Shown here: positions 36,160 to 48,649 of the stretch, piece by piece | How the letters are laid out: each line of letters starts with the position of its first letter | Position numbering within the stretch: position 1 is the first letter of the stretch | Assembly (NCBI GenBank): GCA_014529385.2 | Contig: CM043962.1 | Span: 84,283,621-84,347,620 of the forward strand | Direction: 5' to 3' | Length of the DNA: 64,000 nucleotides | Origin: Adiantum capillus-veneris | Taxonomy: Eukaryota > Streptophyta > Polypodiopsida > Polypodiales > Pteridaceae | The notes under the pieces: generated by a model | The model's input: only the letters and a program-made list of their open reading frames with translations | What the model was told of the DNA's origin: nothing | Database searches by the model: none | Program-made: the position numbers and the translations under genes

Positions 36160-38093
36160 GCCTTTTTGCCTTACCCAGGGCGCTTGTATTTACGTTCCAC
36201 TGGTTCCTGCTCTTGCTCAACCTATTTGTTCTGCATATGCTTCTCAAATATTTCCTTGTCCAGCCTTTCCCTCACATGTCGTTCATGTTCCAGGTCAGCC
36301 TCCCTTTGTTGCTGATGGATCGCTTCCCTCAAGTGGGCTTCATTGCTGCCTCTTATATCTGATGCTACCCCCGGGGAATCCACTAGAAAATATGTAAGAT
36401 AGCACGTGTGAACAAAATAAGGGATTTATAATTAGGTACATTTACAAAACAAAACTTACATAAAGGGTTTTTTTAATTGAGAAAGTGAAAATGTTAATAC
36501 ATAAAGGCTAGTTTTTCTACAAAAATGCATATATAAGGGTACGTATAATACTTGAAAATATGCAGGTAAGGGATTATTTATATACCTCTTGTTTGCACGT
36601 GCTATATGCAATTTTTACATAGTGGACTCTCCGAGATGCTACGTTGATGAGGACTACATCAGAAAACAAGTCCCTTCATCATTCTTGCACACTTTGTATG
36701 TATTATCGTCAATTATAATAATATTTTTGGGCCGGTTTGTTTAGCCAAAGAGCTTTAAGCTCTTGAAGAACACATGATTATTCATAATCTTCCAAGGTTT
36801 CTTAGTGCAATGGTTTTGTGTAAAAACATCTACCAGCATTGACCACTACTTTTTGAATACATAATCTAGAATTCCATGCACCTTACACAGCATGCTGGTG
36901 CTCCATATAAAAACATGGAAATATTGGAGGCACCAATCCAAAAAATTGTGGCTATCTCTGTGACAAAACACTGTTCAACATCGATATTGTACTTTACCAT
37001 TTTGTCTGCATATGCAGGGGGCTATTTGCCATACTGACCGTCTACAACACTAACTAGGAGGCCATTCAAATCAAGTATGAGAGCCCAATTATCATCTTCC
37101 AAAAGCTTTGGCACCCATATTGGGTATGGTATAGGATACCACTCAACAATAATAACCTCCCCAGAGGGATGAACAAAATTCAAGTAGGCCCATATTTGTG
37201 AGATTCGTAGATAGTAGCAGTCCAAGCGCCTCTCAATCTCAATTTTTTCTCTTTCAAGCTGCCTAGCCTTGGCGATTCGCCTTTTTCGTATTTTTTTGCA
37301 TTCAATGGCAAAATTTAAATCATGCAAGGAAATTAACGCATGTTTCTCTTCCCTTACAACACAAACAGGTATCGAATGAGAAAGCATAAAGGCCAAGCAA
37401 AATATACTAGACTTTTGCACATGTATATTTACTCCAAAAGGACCTTTTTCATTAAGAGTATTCATAAACTTACAAAATTCCACAAGAGGCGTAGTAAGAA
37501 AAAAAGTTCTACAAATGAGTTTATGGGAATAATGACGATAGGAATGGGCACACTCAGTAAGGGCATAACAGGTATGTGCACAATAGCTTGCTAGCACTAC
37601 AGATTTTGGGCAGAACAGATTAGGTTCATCAAAGTTTCTTGCAAGCTCGTGAGCGAAGGACTTTTAGAGGACCTTTACTGGTTTTGGTTATGTGCTCCAT
37701 AATCCTATTAGGGGTAGCACAAGTGTCCATTGTAGCCTCTCCTAGTATCGCTTCAGCGCCACCTTTCCTCTTTGACCTTGCAATTTTTACATAACCCTCC
37801 AGAGGGCTATTAGCACCAACATCATGGGCATTCCCTAGGCTGTCATCACCAACATCCTATGCATTGCTTGGGTTGTCAATAGTCAATATTTCCTCTAGTC
37901 TGTCATCATCCTCCTTCGTCGATTGACTGTTTACAACATCGCTTGGATCCACCACATGCTGCGATTCAACATCCACCCCTTCATTCATGCCAACCTACTC
38001 ATCCAAATCTTCAATAGAGGGCTTGTCCAACTTTTTCCTTGCCCCATTTCTTATCCTGCATGTGGCCCACATCATCGAGAGGCTTTGACACAC
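36160..38093 (-). pseudogene. captured FCP1/NIF-like phosphatase-domain gene, decayed
   Basis: Exon 1 starts at an acceptor (TATTTTATAG|GTGTG, 38093) and is acidic and Ser/Asp-rich with two stops. The next region (37597 leftward) has a basic coiled-coil-like stretch (CKKIRKRRIAKARQLEREK) and then FCP1-homology motifs: LILDLNGLLV (motif I), FHVFIWSTS and HGILDYVFKK (motif II region), KNIIIIDDNTYKVC (motif III region). A third segment (about 36385-36160) is Glu/Arg/Gln-rich (NEAHLREAIHQQQREADLE). HAD-family FCP1/NIF proteins dephosphorylate proteins such as the RNA polymerase II tail. Stops and frame changes show decay. Confidence 0.65.
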
Positions 38094-38189
38094 CTATAAA
38101 ATAGAACCTTTAATTAGAAGGGCTCAAGAGGTCACACAAATTGCTAAAAACTGCTATAATGGCAACAAAAACAATATCTCGAAGAATAT

Positions 38190-38914
38190 AAGACCTTAAT
38201 ATGCTACCTAGTATGCTAGATAGCATACCAAGTATACCTTAAATCATGCTTAGTTAGCACACCAAATATGCTAGTTAGTATGTGCAATATGCTAACTAGC
38301 ATACCCAGTATACTTACAAGCATGCTTAGTTAGCAGACCTAATATGCTATCTAGTATAGGCAATATGATAACTAGCATATCCAATATGCTATCTAGGATA
38401 CTACTACTATGATAAGTATACTAGTTAGCATACCCACTTCACCTTTGAGAATTCTAATTGAATGTGCAATATGCTAACTAGTATACCTAGTATGCTATGT
38501 AACATACTACTATGCTCATTATGCTAGTTAGCATACTATGTATTCCTTCAAGCATTCTTAGTTAATTCACAAAATACGCTAGTAAGTATGTGCAATATGC
38601 TATCTATCAAACCCAATATGCTATGTAGCATACTGCTACTATTCTTAGTATGCTAACTAGCATACCGAGTACGCGACAAGCTATTTAGCATACCTACTAT
38701 TTAGCATACCCAATATTCTAGCTGTATGCTAATTAGCATATTGGGTATGCTATTTAGCATACCCAGTATGCTAATTGTATGCTCATTAGCATACCTGGTA
38801 TGGTAGTTAGCATACAGTATGCTATTATGCCAACATAAAAAGTATGCTAGTTAGCATACCTAGTATTTTAATTAGTATAACTGGTATGCTAGTTTGCAAA
38901 CCTTATATTTTGTG
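38190..38914. repeat. palindromic TATGCTA/TAGCATA array, right
   Basis: About 20 degenerate copies, e.g. ATGCTAACTAGCATACC, TATGCTAGTTAGCATACC and TATGCTATTTAGCATACC, ending at the right terminus AGTTTGCAAACCTTATATTT. Confidence 0.9.
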
Positions 38915-39437
38915 ATGTCTTAGTGTCTGAATAAGCTAGTTGGGTATGCTAAATATCACAACTAGAGCATACACTGAGTAAGGCTGGATTCCTGAACTTA
39001 ACTGCTGTGAAGATAGTTGTGACAAGCGTGCAAGGAAGTTATCATGATTGGCAGCAACAAATGCCATAGCCATATACATACACAAGAGACATATATGTAA
39101 AAGATAATTGCATTTCCATCAGCAAAAAGTTTATTGAAAATCCTTAGGTGGACAATGGCTTGTTAGTGGTCTAGCTTGAATGTGTATGCATCTAGTTGCT
39201 TGTAATACAATCCTTGCACAACATACGAGCCTTTGTCAATTACATTGCTCCATTCATCAGTGTACCCCTTCTCCACCTTCTCCCTTGCTGCAACACAATG
39301 GACTAGGTAGAAATCCACATCCTCAGCATTGGTTGAAGAATTTGGATTTATCGCAAATGTGTCGCCAACACATAGAGCACTACTTAATGCATCATGATGG
39401 CCTTCGTATGTGAAGTCATCATAGCCAATGACTTCAT

Positions 39438-40503
39438 CTATTGGAATTTCATATATGGCTCAAAATTAGCCTCAACCTCATCAGGTAATGGCGTCAAAAG
39501 GTGATACTCCCAAGGTTGCACGTGAGGTATGTTTATGCAACATTTCCAAATAGAGTGTATGCATGCATCACAGAAGCATGCCAATGATCTTGTTGCAAGG
39601 GCAATTGGATCCTGCAAGTTGTGACCACGAAAGGCATGCAAAAATTGAGTTTCTTTAACAATGGCACAATTCCCACTTGACTTCCTTGTTCACATCCCCT
39701 AATTTGACCTCCCAAAACACACGGGCACATTCTCTATCTTTTGCAGGATGATATGATGCAGATGGTGCTCCCTTTGAAAGGTTTGTTTGGCAATAAGAAA
39801 CCACATCTAATGCACACTTTAAACTATCTCCATTAGGCTTCAGCTGTTCATGGGTCACGGTTCTTTTCACAACTACTCATGCACCATCGTGCTATCCCTT
39901 GCCATGCCCTGATCTAAACAAGAACGAGCTCATCCTGATCCATGTCAATCTACCATATCTGCAACAAAAAAGAAAGTCCTGGCTCCCTTGGATAGTGAGG
40001 CCGCACCATCAGACCACACCTCGATGTTGTTTGGGAGCCACATCCTCTTGTTGTAACCAATCCGGTGCAGCATAAAGCAATGTTGCACAAACAACGTGTC
40101 ATGCACCTTGTCATCTAATATGAAGAAGTGGATTGTTTTGACTACCTCCTCTTCCTTGCGGTAGTACGTTATGTGTACAAAAATGGTTACCTGACTAGAG
40201 TGCCAATGCATTGACTGAATCTCATTTGTCTCCTTAATTTTGCATAATTCTCTACAAAATCAACAGCTGAAACAACCACGTCATCCGAAAACCTAAGTAA
40301 ACAATCGTTGAAGTGTTGTGCTTGCAATCAAGCTATATAGTTATGAGTGGTAACTTATCTTCAACTTGGTCTTCAAGAGTTGAAGAAACTCCTTGCATTG
40401 CATTTCTTTATGCAAAAGATGTTTTCTTTTTTTATTGTTTCCATTCTTGTCTTTTGATTCTACATATGCAGATACTTTCACAATAATACTCTTACCTCGT
40501 TGA
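39438..40503 (-). pseudogene. uncharacterised transposase-like protein, C-terminal half
   Basis: Minus-strand reading gives, in order: VDFVENYA; MHWHSSQVTIFVHITYYR; KTIHFFILDDKVHDTLFVQH; EVWSDGAASLSKGARTFFF; SGHGKG followed by HDGA; VVKRTVTHEQLKPNGDSLKC; HAFRGHNLQDP; LACFCDACIHSIWKCC. From memory this matches a widespread uncharacterised eukaryotic family with WSDG...FK and SGHGKGxHDGAGA motifs, plausibly a DDE-type transposase; that role is inference. Stops and frameshifts occur near 39890 and 39640. The N-terminal part continues at 45989-46411, beyond the LTR element inserted at 40504. Confidence 0.55.
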
Positions 40504-40646
40504 TGAAAGGGCATGGGGACTGGAACATGCTCATCACCGCCCAGCCATGCCCTATATAGGCCCTTGGCCTTCTAAATATAGGGCCCCCCTTGACTGCATG
40601 TCTGTCCTGGCCCTTGGCCGTGACTGGTCCTACCATTGTCCTGACA
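40504..40646 (-). repeat. LARD-like element 3' LTR (left, 143 bp)
   Basis: Contains CCTATATAGGCC; slightly shorter than the right copy, which has extra CCCTGGCCCTGG repeats. Confidence 0.88.
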
Positions 40647-43600
40647 TTACTTCCCCCTTGGAGAAGCATTTTCGTCCGCAAAAACACAAGTGATGGTATC
40701 TTCATAAGAACACTAATGTTTTCTAGTGTTACATCCCTCATGGATCCAACGGTTCAGTCGAGCGGAACCCAGTTCAGTAGGAGGTTCAATGAAACCAAGA
40801 GTAACATTGTGATTTTCTACATTGTTGTCCATTTGTAACCATTTGATGGTACCGGTTCCTATCCAAAAATAGTGTGTAGACTCCATTTAGAATGCTCATG
40901 AGCATGGTAAACGAGTTTATTACAACAAAGATGTACCAAAAAGAGTACCTCTTATCACTTTCCATGAAAGTAGCTTGCTAACAGAACTTATCAGCCAAGT
41001 TTAAGTCCTTGACTTTTTCCCAATTTTCATCATCAGTAAACAACCCCACCCTAACGAGTGTTCAAGGTTGAGAACCTGAGTTATACATGAAGAGACTACA
41101 CCTAGTCACAAACATGCTTTAATTTATAGTAAGCAAACTCTAAGTAGAGCAACAAATGCTTATTGATTGGATCGCTTGGTGCTAACGTACGCACTTTGCA
41201 TATCCTTCAGCACTAGATTACACTTTGTAATCTACCTATCCCCTTGGATAACTGACCCAGTACTGAAATGTGTTCCCTCACGGTTTATAGACAGTCGTCC
41301 CAAATGACTAATAAATGGGAATCGCAATATTGTGTAACATTGTTGAGGAATCAACAATGTCTGAAATAACCATCGTGGTTAACTTGAGAAATCCACAAAC
41401 ACCCAAACTGAGCCATGACCTCTATTGGAGATTAGTAGACCCAAAAGTAATCTCATAGAGATACTGCACATAGAGTGCAAAACGCTTCATAAGCAACAAC
41501 TTGAGGAATATGCACGACGTTCCAAATCAACCTTTGTTAAACACTAGGGCCCATTAAACCTAGTGTGTATGCATTTAGCAAATAACATATCCAAACCTGT
41601 ATATCCATGATAATCCTTGCCAATACTTATGGAAAATGTGATGCGCCTAGCACACATTGAAAGGAATTCAGTTGCAATCTTTGCAAGCCTTGCTGAAACG
41701 TCTGAACCATAACAGACGATGAAACAGTGATCACCTCTAGATACAAACAATGAAACTTTTTCATTAAAACTCAGAGCCTTGCTATATGTATAAACAACCA
41801 TCTATAATGTTGTTTAGCAATACTTGTAGCTGAACAAGTCATTCTAAGTATCCGACAATTTCTGGCCACTGATATTGCTCCTGATACGTCGTGCTGAAAA
41901 TGGTCTAGAAAATAGATTTGACATAGCACCTAGGGACTTTGTCATGACACATATTTGAAATAGAGGCACCAATGTCAGTCCCAGAGACTCATATTCGCCA
42001 CATGTGGAATATGTCTCAACTAAGGATGTCTAAAAAAAGAACATCCTTCAAGTACAAGATGTAGTTGTGTGTGGAGGTACCTCTAAACACTCTACGACAA
42101 GAGTGAGAGGGACCCTCATTCATTGCTCCGCACTGGCTAAACCGAACTCCTTGAGTCCCTAGACCATGTTGTATCCCATGTGACAACATGTGCCTAATCG
42201 AATCCTACAAGTGGATTCATAACAACATAATGTACTTTGGACACTACGGCCCAAAATACTTGTTTTGACATACCCTTGGCATGGCCGTGAAATATTCAAG
42301 CGTAGTTAAACAACTTGAAAACACCAAGCAATGCACACTAAAAACTAGAATAACACCAAATCAATAGATGCGTTCCTCGAGATTGAACTGAATGTTCACT
42401 TCCCCGTATTCAAATGCACAGGAGTATATCTCCCCCTTGTGAAAAAACCAAGCAACATTGCACTAGAAACCCTGGGTGTTGCCTTCGCAATCCAAACCCG
42501 TTGGGTAGAATCTACGTAGTCAACCGCCTTGGTAAGACCCTTTGTAGAACTGCTCAATTAGCAGGTAATGGTAACCAATCTAGTTAACCATGTATAGAAT
42601 GATGAGAATCAACTTAAAAAGTTGAATTTTTCCGCTATCGCGTGGTAGATTGCAGAATTCTTTCCTTGAAAGTATAACGGGCATAGATCAAACTGTGATC
42701 CTCAATGCGTATGGGGTGATTTAGTAAGCATCCACTATGTCGTACCCCAAAACTGTGATGCCATAGACACTCGTAGTGATATAGAGAGAGCAAGAATTCC
42801 ACACAAATGAGATGCCTAGCTTGTATCAACAGCTATGCTGTCTCAACTATTTGCTGCCTCTAGACTCCACGGTATAGATCAGTTGATGTAAGTGCAAGAG
42901 TATCAAAAACTCAACGTGAGCATTGCACTAGAAACATATAGTGCAAAATTGACACCCTAATCCTTTGAAATGACAAGACTCTTGCTCATCCATTAATGTT
43001 GATGTGTTTGATGTGTACTCCACTGGGCAAATCTATTCGATCCTAAGAACAATCACCCAAGGAATGCCAATAGTTGGGTCCTACCCAAAATCTGACAATG
43101 GCTCGTATTCAGCTTGTGTGTGGCTCCTAGCTCTTGCGGCAATTACTATTCAATTGATAAACCGATGAAAACTAATGTGAATGGCATCTTGGCCAATTTC
43201 TAGCTGAGAGTTAGGGCACCTTGGCTCATGTTGACTCCCAAACATAACATGTATCAAAAACTTCTTAGAAGATTTTTATTATCCCCTTAACGAGAGAGAA
43301 AGAGAACAAGAGCATGCTGGGTTGAGGAACTTTCCTTAAGGTTTTAGAGTGTGGACCCAAGCTATGTGCTCTTACGCATCTTATGCCTAAATTGTAGCTT
43401 ATCGTGTAAACATTCTACAGTTTGTCGGTATGACGCGTTCATCGAGAGAGGTAACAGGAAAACATAAACTCATTCCGACTCCCCGACCCTGTAGGGGTCG
43501 TGATTGTATGAGGACAACCAATCCCCTGGCGCTTTGCCCGTAATATAAGTCCTAGATTTAGGTTCCTTTTAGAGTTGTTATGTGTTGATAACAACCCACA

Positions 43601-45826
43601 ATCATAGTAAACAATCTATTACTTAGTATGTCCTTGACAGAGTTGTGAGTGTGATAGCGGAAACGTAATGCATGAAATGGTAGAAGTGAATCCACCTCTA
43701 TAGCATGCCTTGCATGCAGAATGGTAAGCCCTTACGGAGAGTGATGGCCTCAACCGTGAGAACCCAAAACCAAGTGCCTTGCATACTTTAGACTGGTAGG
43801 GATTTTGTGAGCTGATATTCCCTATTTTGTCAGTTCCCCGAAGCCTTGCTTCATATAAAATTGCCAAAGCACTTTGCTTTGTACAATGACCACAATTGCC
43901 AAGTAAAGTGTAAGACAAGGAAAAACAAGTAAAACTTAAACTTGGCTAACCTGGTCGTTGTTGCTGCAACTAGTTGTCTTTAGGTTCTGAAGGAAAAACT
44001 CGCTGGAAGATGGTTTATGCCCATAGCTCCTGCATGCCAGAAATTTCAAGGCAAGATGCCGAACTGGAAGCCGTGCTTCCCATAACAACTTATGGAGGTC
44101 TTGATAGCTCATAGCTAAAGGATATTTATGCTAACAAACAGATGTCAAAGCAAAAGAAAGTCGACCGTCTCGATCAGTCACAAAATATAAACCTTGTTTA
44201 CTTGTAACCCGGCTGGAAAGATAGAACTATATGTGCATGTCGTACATACTTGAGTCTATGAGTGATATCTGTGATCAATCGTAGATGCCCATTGCATACC
44301 ATAGTTATGAAGCACATGCTCAATAAACAAATATCCATTGCGTACCTTATTGAGTAGACCTGTCGACAAGTCTTGCCGCTGATTGCAGGAGATAGTGACA
44401 AGAAGTCGGCCATGCCAATTATGTGTGCCGCAGTCGGTTGCCCCAGTCATGGGAAAAAGAGTGTTGTTTGTCCTGCAAAACGTTGGGCATGCCACACAAT
44501 TTTGTACCACATCAAGTCAAGGGACAAGCCATGCCGATCTTCATGGGGTCCGAGTAGTCTTGCCTGGCCCTTGGCCGAACATTATTCCATTTAACCTCCG
44601 ACAATTGTGTGTTGTCGAGGTTTTTTGTGTATCCGAGCCATGCTTGAAATGGGTTTGCAATTATTCATTGAACTTTTGCTGATAATATATGCAACAAAAG
44701 TTTGATGCTGGAGATAAATGCCACAAGCCTTGCTTGCGTTGGGAGTGCCTAAAGTGCACTCCCCTCGGTTGCATGCGAGCCTTGCTAGTAGGCAATGCAA
44801 GCCTTGCTTGCCCTAAATGTTATGTAAATTTCAAAGTAACAAGGAAAAAAATACATACCTCATTATTACTGACTTGTGCCGACTGACCTTGCTAACCGCA
44901 TGGCCTATGTGGTAGCTTTTTCCTTGATCCTTTCAACCCATGTTGAAACTTGATGCTTGTCTTGCCTTCATGTACTGGCATGGAGGTTGGTTGCAAGGCT
45001 TTTCTTGGAATGCCTTGCCGTACGTGAAGAGCTTTAATGGATCGTAACGATAGACGTGCTATCTTTCTTCATTATTAAAGTACTTCACCAGAATAAATTG
45101 ACGGATGTTTGTGTGCTTATGCTTTTGTAAGCAATCGCAAGGCCACATGCAAACATGCATGCTGCATGCAATCCGATTGCGGAAAATATAGTATTTGTGC
45201 ACTTCATCCCCTCACGGTTTTGCAATAGCCCCTTTGCTTGCAGTCATGAGGGCCCTCCTTCGGGTGACAGTGGATTCCTTCCTGTGGCGGTGGGACAAGC
45301 CTCTTAAGGTGGCCTTAGGGCATCCTTAGGGTACCCATTGTGAACAAAAAAAAAACAAAAATATGAACAAAAATAAACACTGCAGCATCGATGGCATTCT
45401 CTGCAGCCTGCGCAGGAAAGAAAACATGCGAGGATGCGCTGCAGAGCCCGAAACCGGGGTGGCCGTAGTGTCGAACAAGATCCAACACCCAGGGTAGGGC
45501 AAACCCATAGAGCCCATCTTCGATGCTTTTGGAGGTGAACGAACTGCCCCGCTTCCCTCTGCTAGGGGTGCTTGCACACGGCTCCCGTTGGCTCTACCCT
45601 TCGTAAGCGGGCCTGCACACACCGGGGATTCTCTTCTCGCCTTCCCCGCCTGTGGAGCACTCTTTCCGACGGTCATGACCGTCGGATTGTCTACGAACAG
45701 AGAGCGAGAGAGAGTGCCCTTGAGAGGCCATGCCTCATGTTGAAGGTGATCAAGAGAGAGAACGGAAGAGAAGGCCATGCTTCATCCCCTCCTCCATGGC
45801 TTCTCCCTCCCTGAGCTCTGAACCAG

Positions 45827-45988
45827 TGAAAGGGCATGGGGACTGGAACATGCTCATCACCACCCAGCCATGCCCTATATAGGCCCTTGGACTTCTATAT
45901 ATAGGGATTCCCTTCACTGCATGTTCGTCCTGGCCCTTGGCCCTGGCCCTGGCCCTTGGCCGTGATTGGTCCTACCATTGTCCTGACA
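45827..45988 (-). repeat. LARD-like element 5' LTR (right, 162 bp)
   Basis: Upstream LTR on the minus strand; contains CCTATATAGGCC and a small CCTGGC minisatellite expansion relative to the left copy. Confidence 0.88.
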
Positions 45989-46411
45989 GTTGAGCTATCT
46001 CCAAGCAGCATAATTTCATCCTCTTCACTCCACATATCTTATAATCTCCCATCAGACATTCCCTTCTATAGAAACCTGCATCTGGTTGCTTTGGAAAGAG
46101 AACTGACTCCCATAGTTGTGGGACACATTTGAACGTGATATGTGATGCCTTGCAACCCATGCTAATGTTGTCATTGATTGCATAAGAATTGCTACACAAT
46201 TGCAACCTTCTTCATGCAGTCCAAAAGCACGAGAGCACATGTGGTTCAATGCGTCCTTTAGAAAGGACATTTGCACAAGGTATTCACAACAGCATGCGCA
46301 TCTATCCTTTAGCCGCCTACAAAAGAATGGCTTCAACATCTCAAACATTCTCATTTCAATCTTGCAATCTGGATGCTTCTCTTTGAACCTGTAAAACAAC
46401 TCAACCCGCAA
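45989..46411 (-). pseudogene. uncharacterised transposase-like protein, upstream exon
   Basis: Minus-strand exon with an acceptor-like TTGTTTTACAG before GTTCAAAG (46388). It reads RFKEKHPDCKIEMRMFEMLK, FFCRRLKDRCACCCEY and, after a frame change, ECLMGDYKICGVKRMKLC, running into the GTTGA target site of the LTR element. The Cys-rich LKDRxxCCC and CxxCGV motifs precede the WSDG/SGHGKG region in the same uncharacterised family, so this is the 5' part of the gene at 39438-40503. The palindromic array begins 50 bp upstream and may lie in its intron or promoter. Confidence 0.55.
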
Positions 46412-46439
46412 TATCCATAAATGGTCAACTTATGCTCCC

Positions 46440-47585
46440 AAAATGCTAGCTACAATATATAGGACATGTTAGCTTGCATACCCAATATGCTAAGTAGCAT
46501 AGACGATGTGCTAACCACCATACCCAAAACGCTAACTAGAACACAAGGTATGCTAACAAGTAAACCCAATAGCATTTTTGAATGATCACTAGCATATAAA
46601 GTGTGCTAGCTTGCATACCCAATATGTTAACTAGCATACAGGGTATGCTAGTTAGCATATTGGGTATGCGAACTAGCATACCGAGTATGCTAACTTACAT
46701 AGCCAATGTTTTGACAGCATACCCAAAATGCTAACTAGCATACTAGGTATGTTAACAAGCATAACCAGTATGCTAGTGAGTATCTTTCAATGATCACTAG
46801 CACACAACCTGTGTTAGCTTGCATACCCAATATGCTAACTAGCATACTAGATATGCTAATAAGCATACTCAGTATGCTAATTAGCATAGACAATGTTTAG
46901 ACCAACATACCCAGAATGCTAACTAGCAAACAGGTATGTGAACAAGCATACCCAATATGCTAGTTAGCAACTTTGAATGATCACAAAGTGTGTTAGCTTG
47001 CATACCCAATATGCTAACTAGCATACCGGGTATGCTAAGTAGCATAGACAATGTTCTCACAAGCAAAATTAGAATGCTAACTAGAATATCAGGTATGTTA
47101 ACAAGCATACTCAATATGCTAGTGAGCATCTTTGAATGATCACTAGCATACTAAGTGTGTTATCTTGCTTACCCAATATACTTATGAGCATGCTGGGTAT
47201 GCTAACTAGCATACTCAGTATGCTAGTGAGAATCTTTGAATGATCAATGGCATACAAAATGTGTTAGCTTGCATACCCAATATGCTAACTAGCATAGACA
47301 ATGTTCCAACCAGCATACCAAAATGCTAGCTAGCATACCAGGTACGTTAACAAGCATACCCAATATGCTAGTCAACATCTTTGAATGATCACTAGCATAC
47401 AAAGTGTGTTAGCTTGCATATCCAATATGCTCACTAGCATACCTGGTATGCTAACTAGCATAGACTGTTTTGACTAGATTATTCGGTATGCCGACTAGCA
47501 TACTAGGTATGTTAACAAGTATATCCAATATGCTAGTGAGCATCTTTTCATGATCACTACCATACAAAGTGTATTAGCTTGCCAA
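46440..47585. repeat. third palindromic array with higher-order units
   Basis: Many TATGCTA/TAGCATA palindromes are organised in larger units marked by (G/C)AATGATCACTAGCATA...GTGTTAGCTTGCATACC. Unit starts lie near 46575, 46788, 46975, 47136, 47238, 47383 and 47550, i.e. spacing about 100-215 bp. The motif is the same as in the arrays at 35420-35935 and 38190-38914, but the higher-order unit is not seen there. Confidence 0.88.
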
Positions 47586-47720
47586 CTAGATGTTGCCCAG
47601 TGTTGCCTCTATCGTCGATGGCAAAAGTAGCACTTTTGTTTTTTTGACCCATTGCAACCCCTCTTGCTCCTCCACATTGCACCACAAACTTCCAACACCT
47701 TCCTATCTCAACCTCCAACT

Positions 47721-47990
<270 letters not shown>

Positions 47991-48090
47991 TCTATCTTAA
48001 CTCTCTCTAGCTATGGCCGCTACCGGGACCTTTAAACCTACTCTTACACTACCTACCTTAAAACTAGATTCCTAAACCCCCTAGCATGGG

Positions 48091-48091
<1 letters not shown>

Positions 48092-48137
<46 letters not shown>
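48092..48137. repeat. (CA)23 microsatellite between duplicated flanks
   Basis: CA run inside a segment whose flanks (ACACTACCTACCTTAAAACT before; AATACTACCTACCTTTAAAC near 48210) recur about 170 bp apart. Confidence 0.9.
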
Positions 48138-48139
<2 letters not shown>

Positions 48140-48530
48140 ACCTATGAAGGACGCTAGCTATTCAAAAACCTACATTACTCTTGACATTTATTCCTACACA
48201 CTCGTACACTTACTCTAATACTACCTACCTTTAAACTGGATTATTAAACTCTCTTGCATGGGGCACTACCCTTACATGATAAAACTTATTATCTCCTAAT
48301 ATTGGGGGGCATATGGCCATTACACTTAATGCCCTCCCCCAAATCGAGCCTGCCTGCAATCTCTGTTCTGTCTCCCCACTCTACACGGCGCACTCATTCC
48401 CTCACTCCTGCACTCTGTCGTGCGGGTTCCTATACGCTCTGCTCTGCTCACTCAGAACGCCACCGAAGGCATTAACCTCGGGGATCGTCCGTATGGATCT
48501 CTCCCACTCCTCTAGCTGCTGCGCGAGTTG

Positions 48531-48540
48531 TATATAAAGG
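48531..48540 (+). promoter_or_regulatory. TATA box of a candidate host promoter
   Basis: TATATAAAGG follows a locally GC-richer, pyrimidine-rich stretch (48340-48530) and precedes an ATG by 110 bp. Spacing fits a plant RNA polymerase II promoter with a short 5' leader. Confidence 0.5.
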
Positions 48541-48649
48541 TGAGATCTCTTGGAGCTCACTTAGTGTTGTGCACTTGTTCATTTCGTTGTGTGTTTGCAA
48601 ATACCACTTAGTAGTCGCACTATCTCTTGTTGGGGAAAAGCTTTGAGTG

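Larger units (their letters stand above)
35420..38914. mobile_element. TIR element with palindromic subterminal arrays and captured gene
   Basis: Left end CACAATATATAAGGTTTT (35420 on) and right end AAACCTTATATTTTGTG (38898-38914) are inverted repeats continuing into AAACTAGCATA. Both ends then carry arrays of a palindromic TATGCTA(AC/GT)TAGCATA motif (35440-35935; 38190-38890). The 2.2-kb core holds minus-strand exon relics of an FCP1/NIF-like gene. A copy of the left terminus recurs at 35627. It truncates a gypsy gag. Flanking TTAG/ATGT do not form an obvious target duplication. Structure resembles CACTA or other DNA transposons with subterminal repeats, but no transposase lies inside. Confidence 0.65.
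40504..45988 (-). mobile_element. LARD-like non-autonomous LTR element
   Basis: Terminal repeats 40504-40646 and 45827-45988 share TGAAAGGGCATGGGGACTGG and end CCATTGTCCTGACA. The target duplication GTTGA is perfect (40499-40503, 45989-45993). On the minus strand, TGGTTCAGAGCTC (plus 45811-45825, a one-base deletion from the usual primer site) follows the right LTR, and a purine tract (CCAAGGGGGAAG) precedes the left one. The 5.2-kb interior shows no recognisable gag or pol domain. Sequence inside the left end (TTTTCGTCC, GGAGGTTCAATGAAA, ACATTGTTGTCC) matches the TRIM-like element at 12189, so both belong to one family. It splits the transposase-like gene. Confidence 0.88.

Noticed and set aside
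37022-37597. Treating the 191-aa ORF as an intact gene
   Set aside because: Its FCP1-like domain continues past the stop in changing frames, so the ORF is only part of a decayed gene.
45326-45778. 150-codon minus-strand ORF just inside the 5.5-kb LTR element as a gag gene
   Set aside because: No gag, zinc-knuckle or protease motif; composition is low-complexity near a poly-A stretch.
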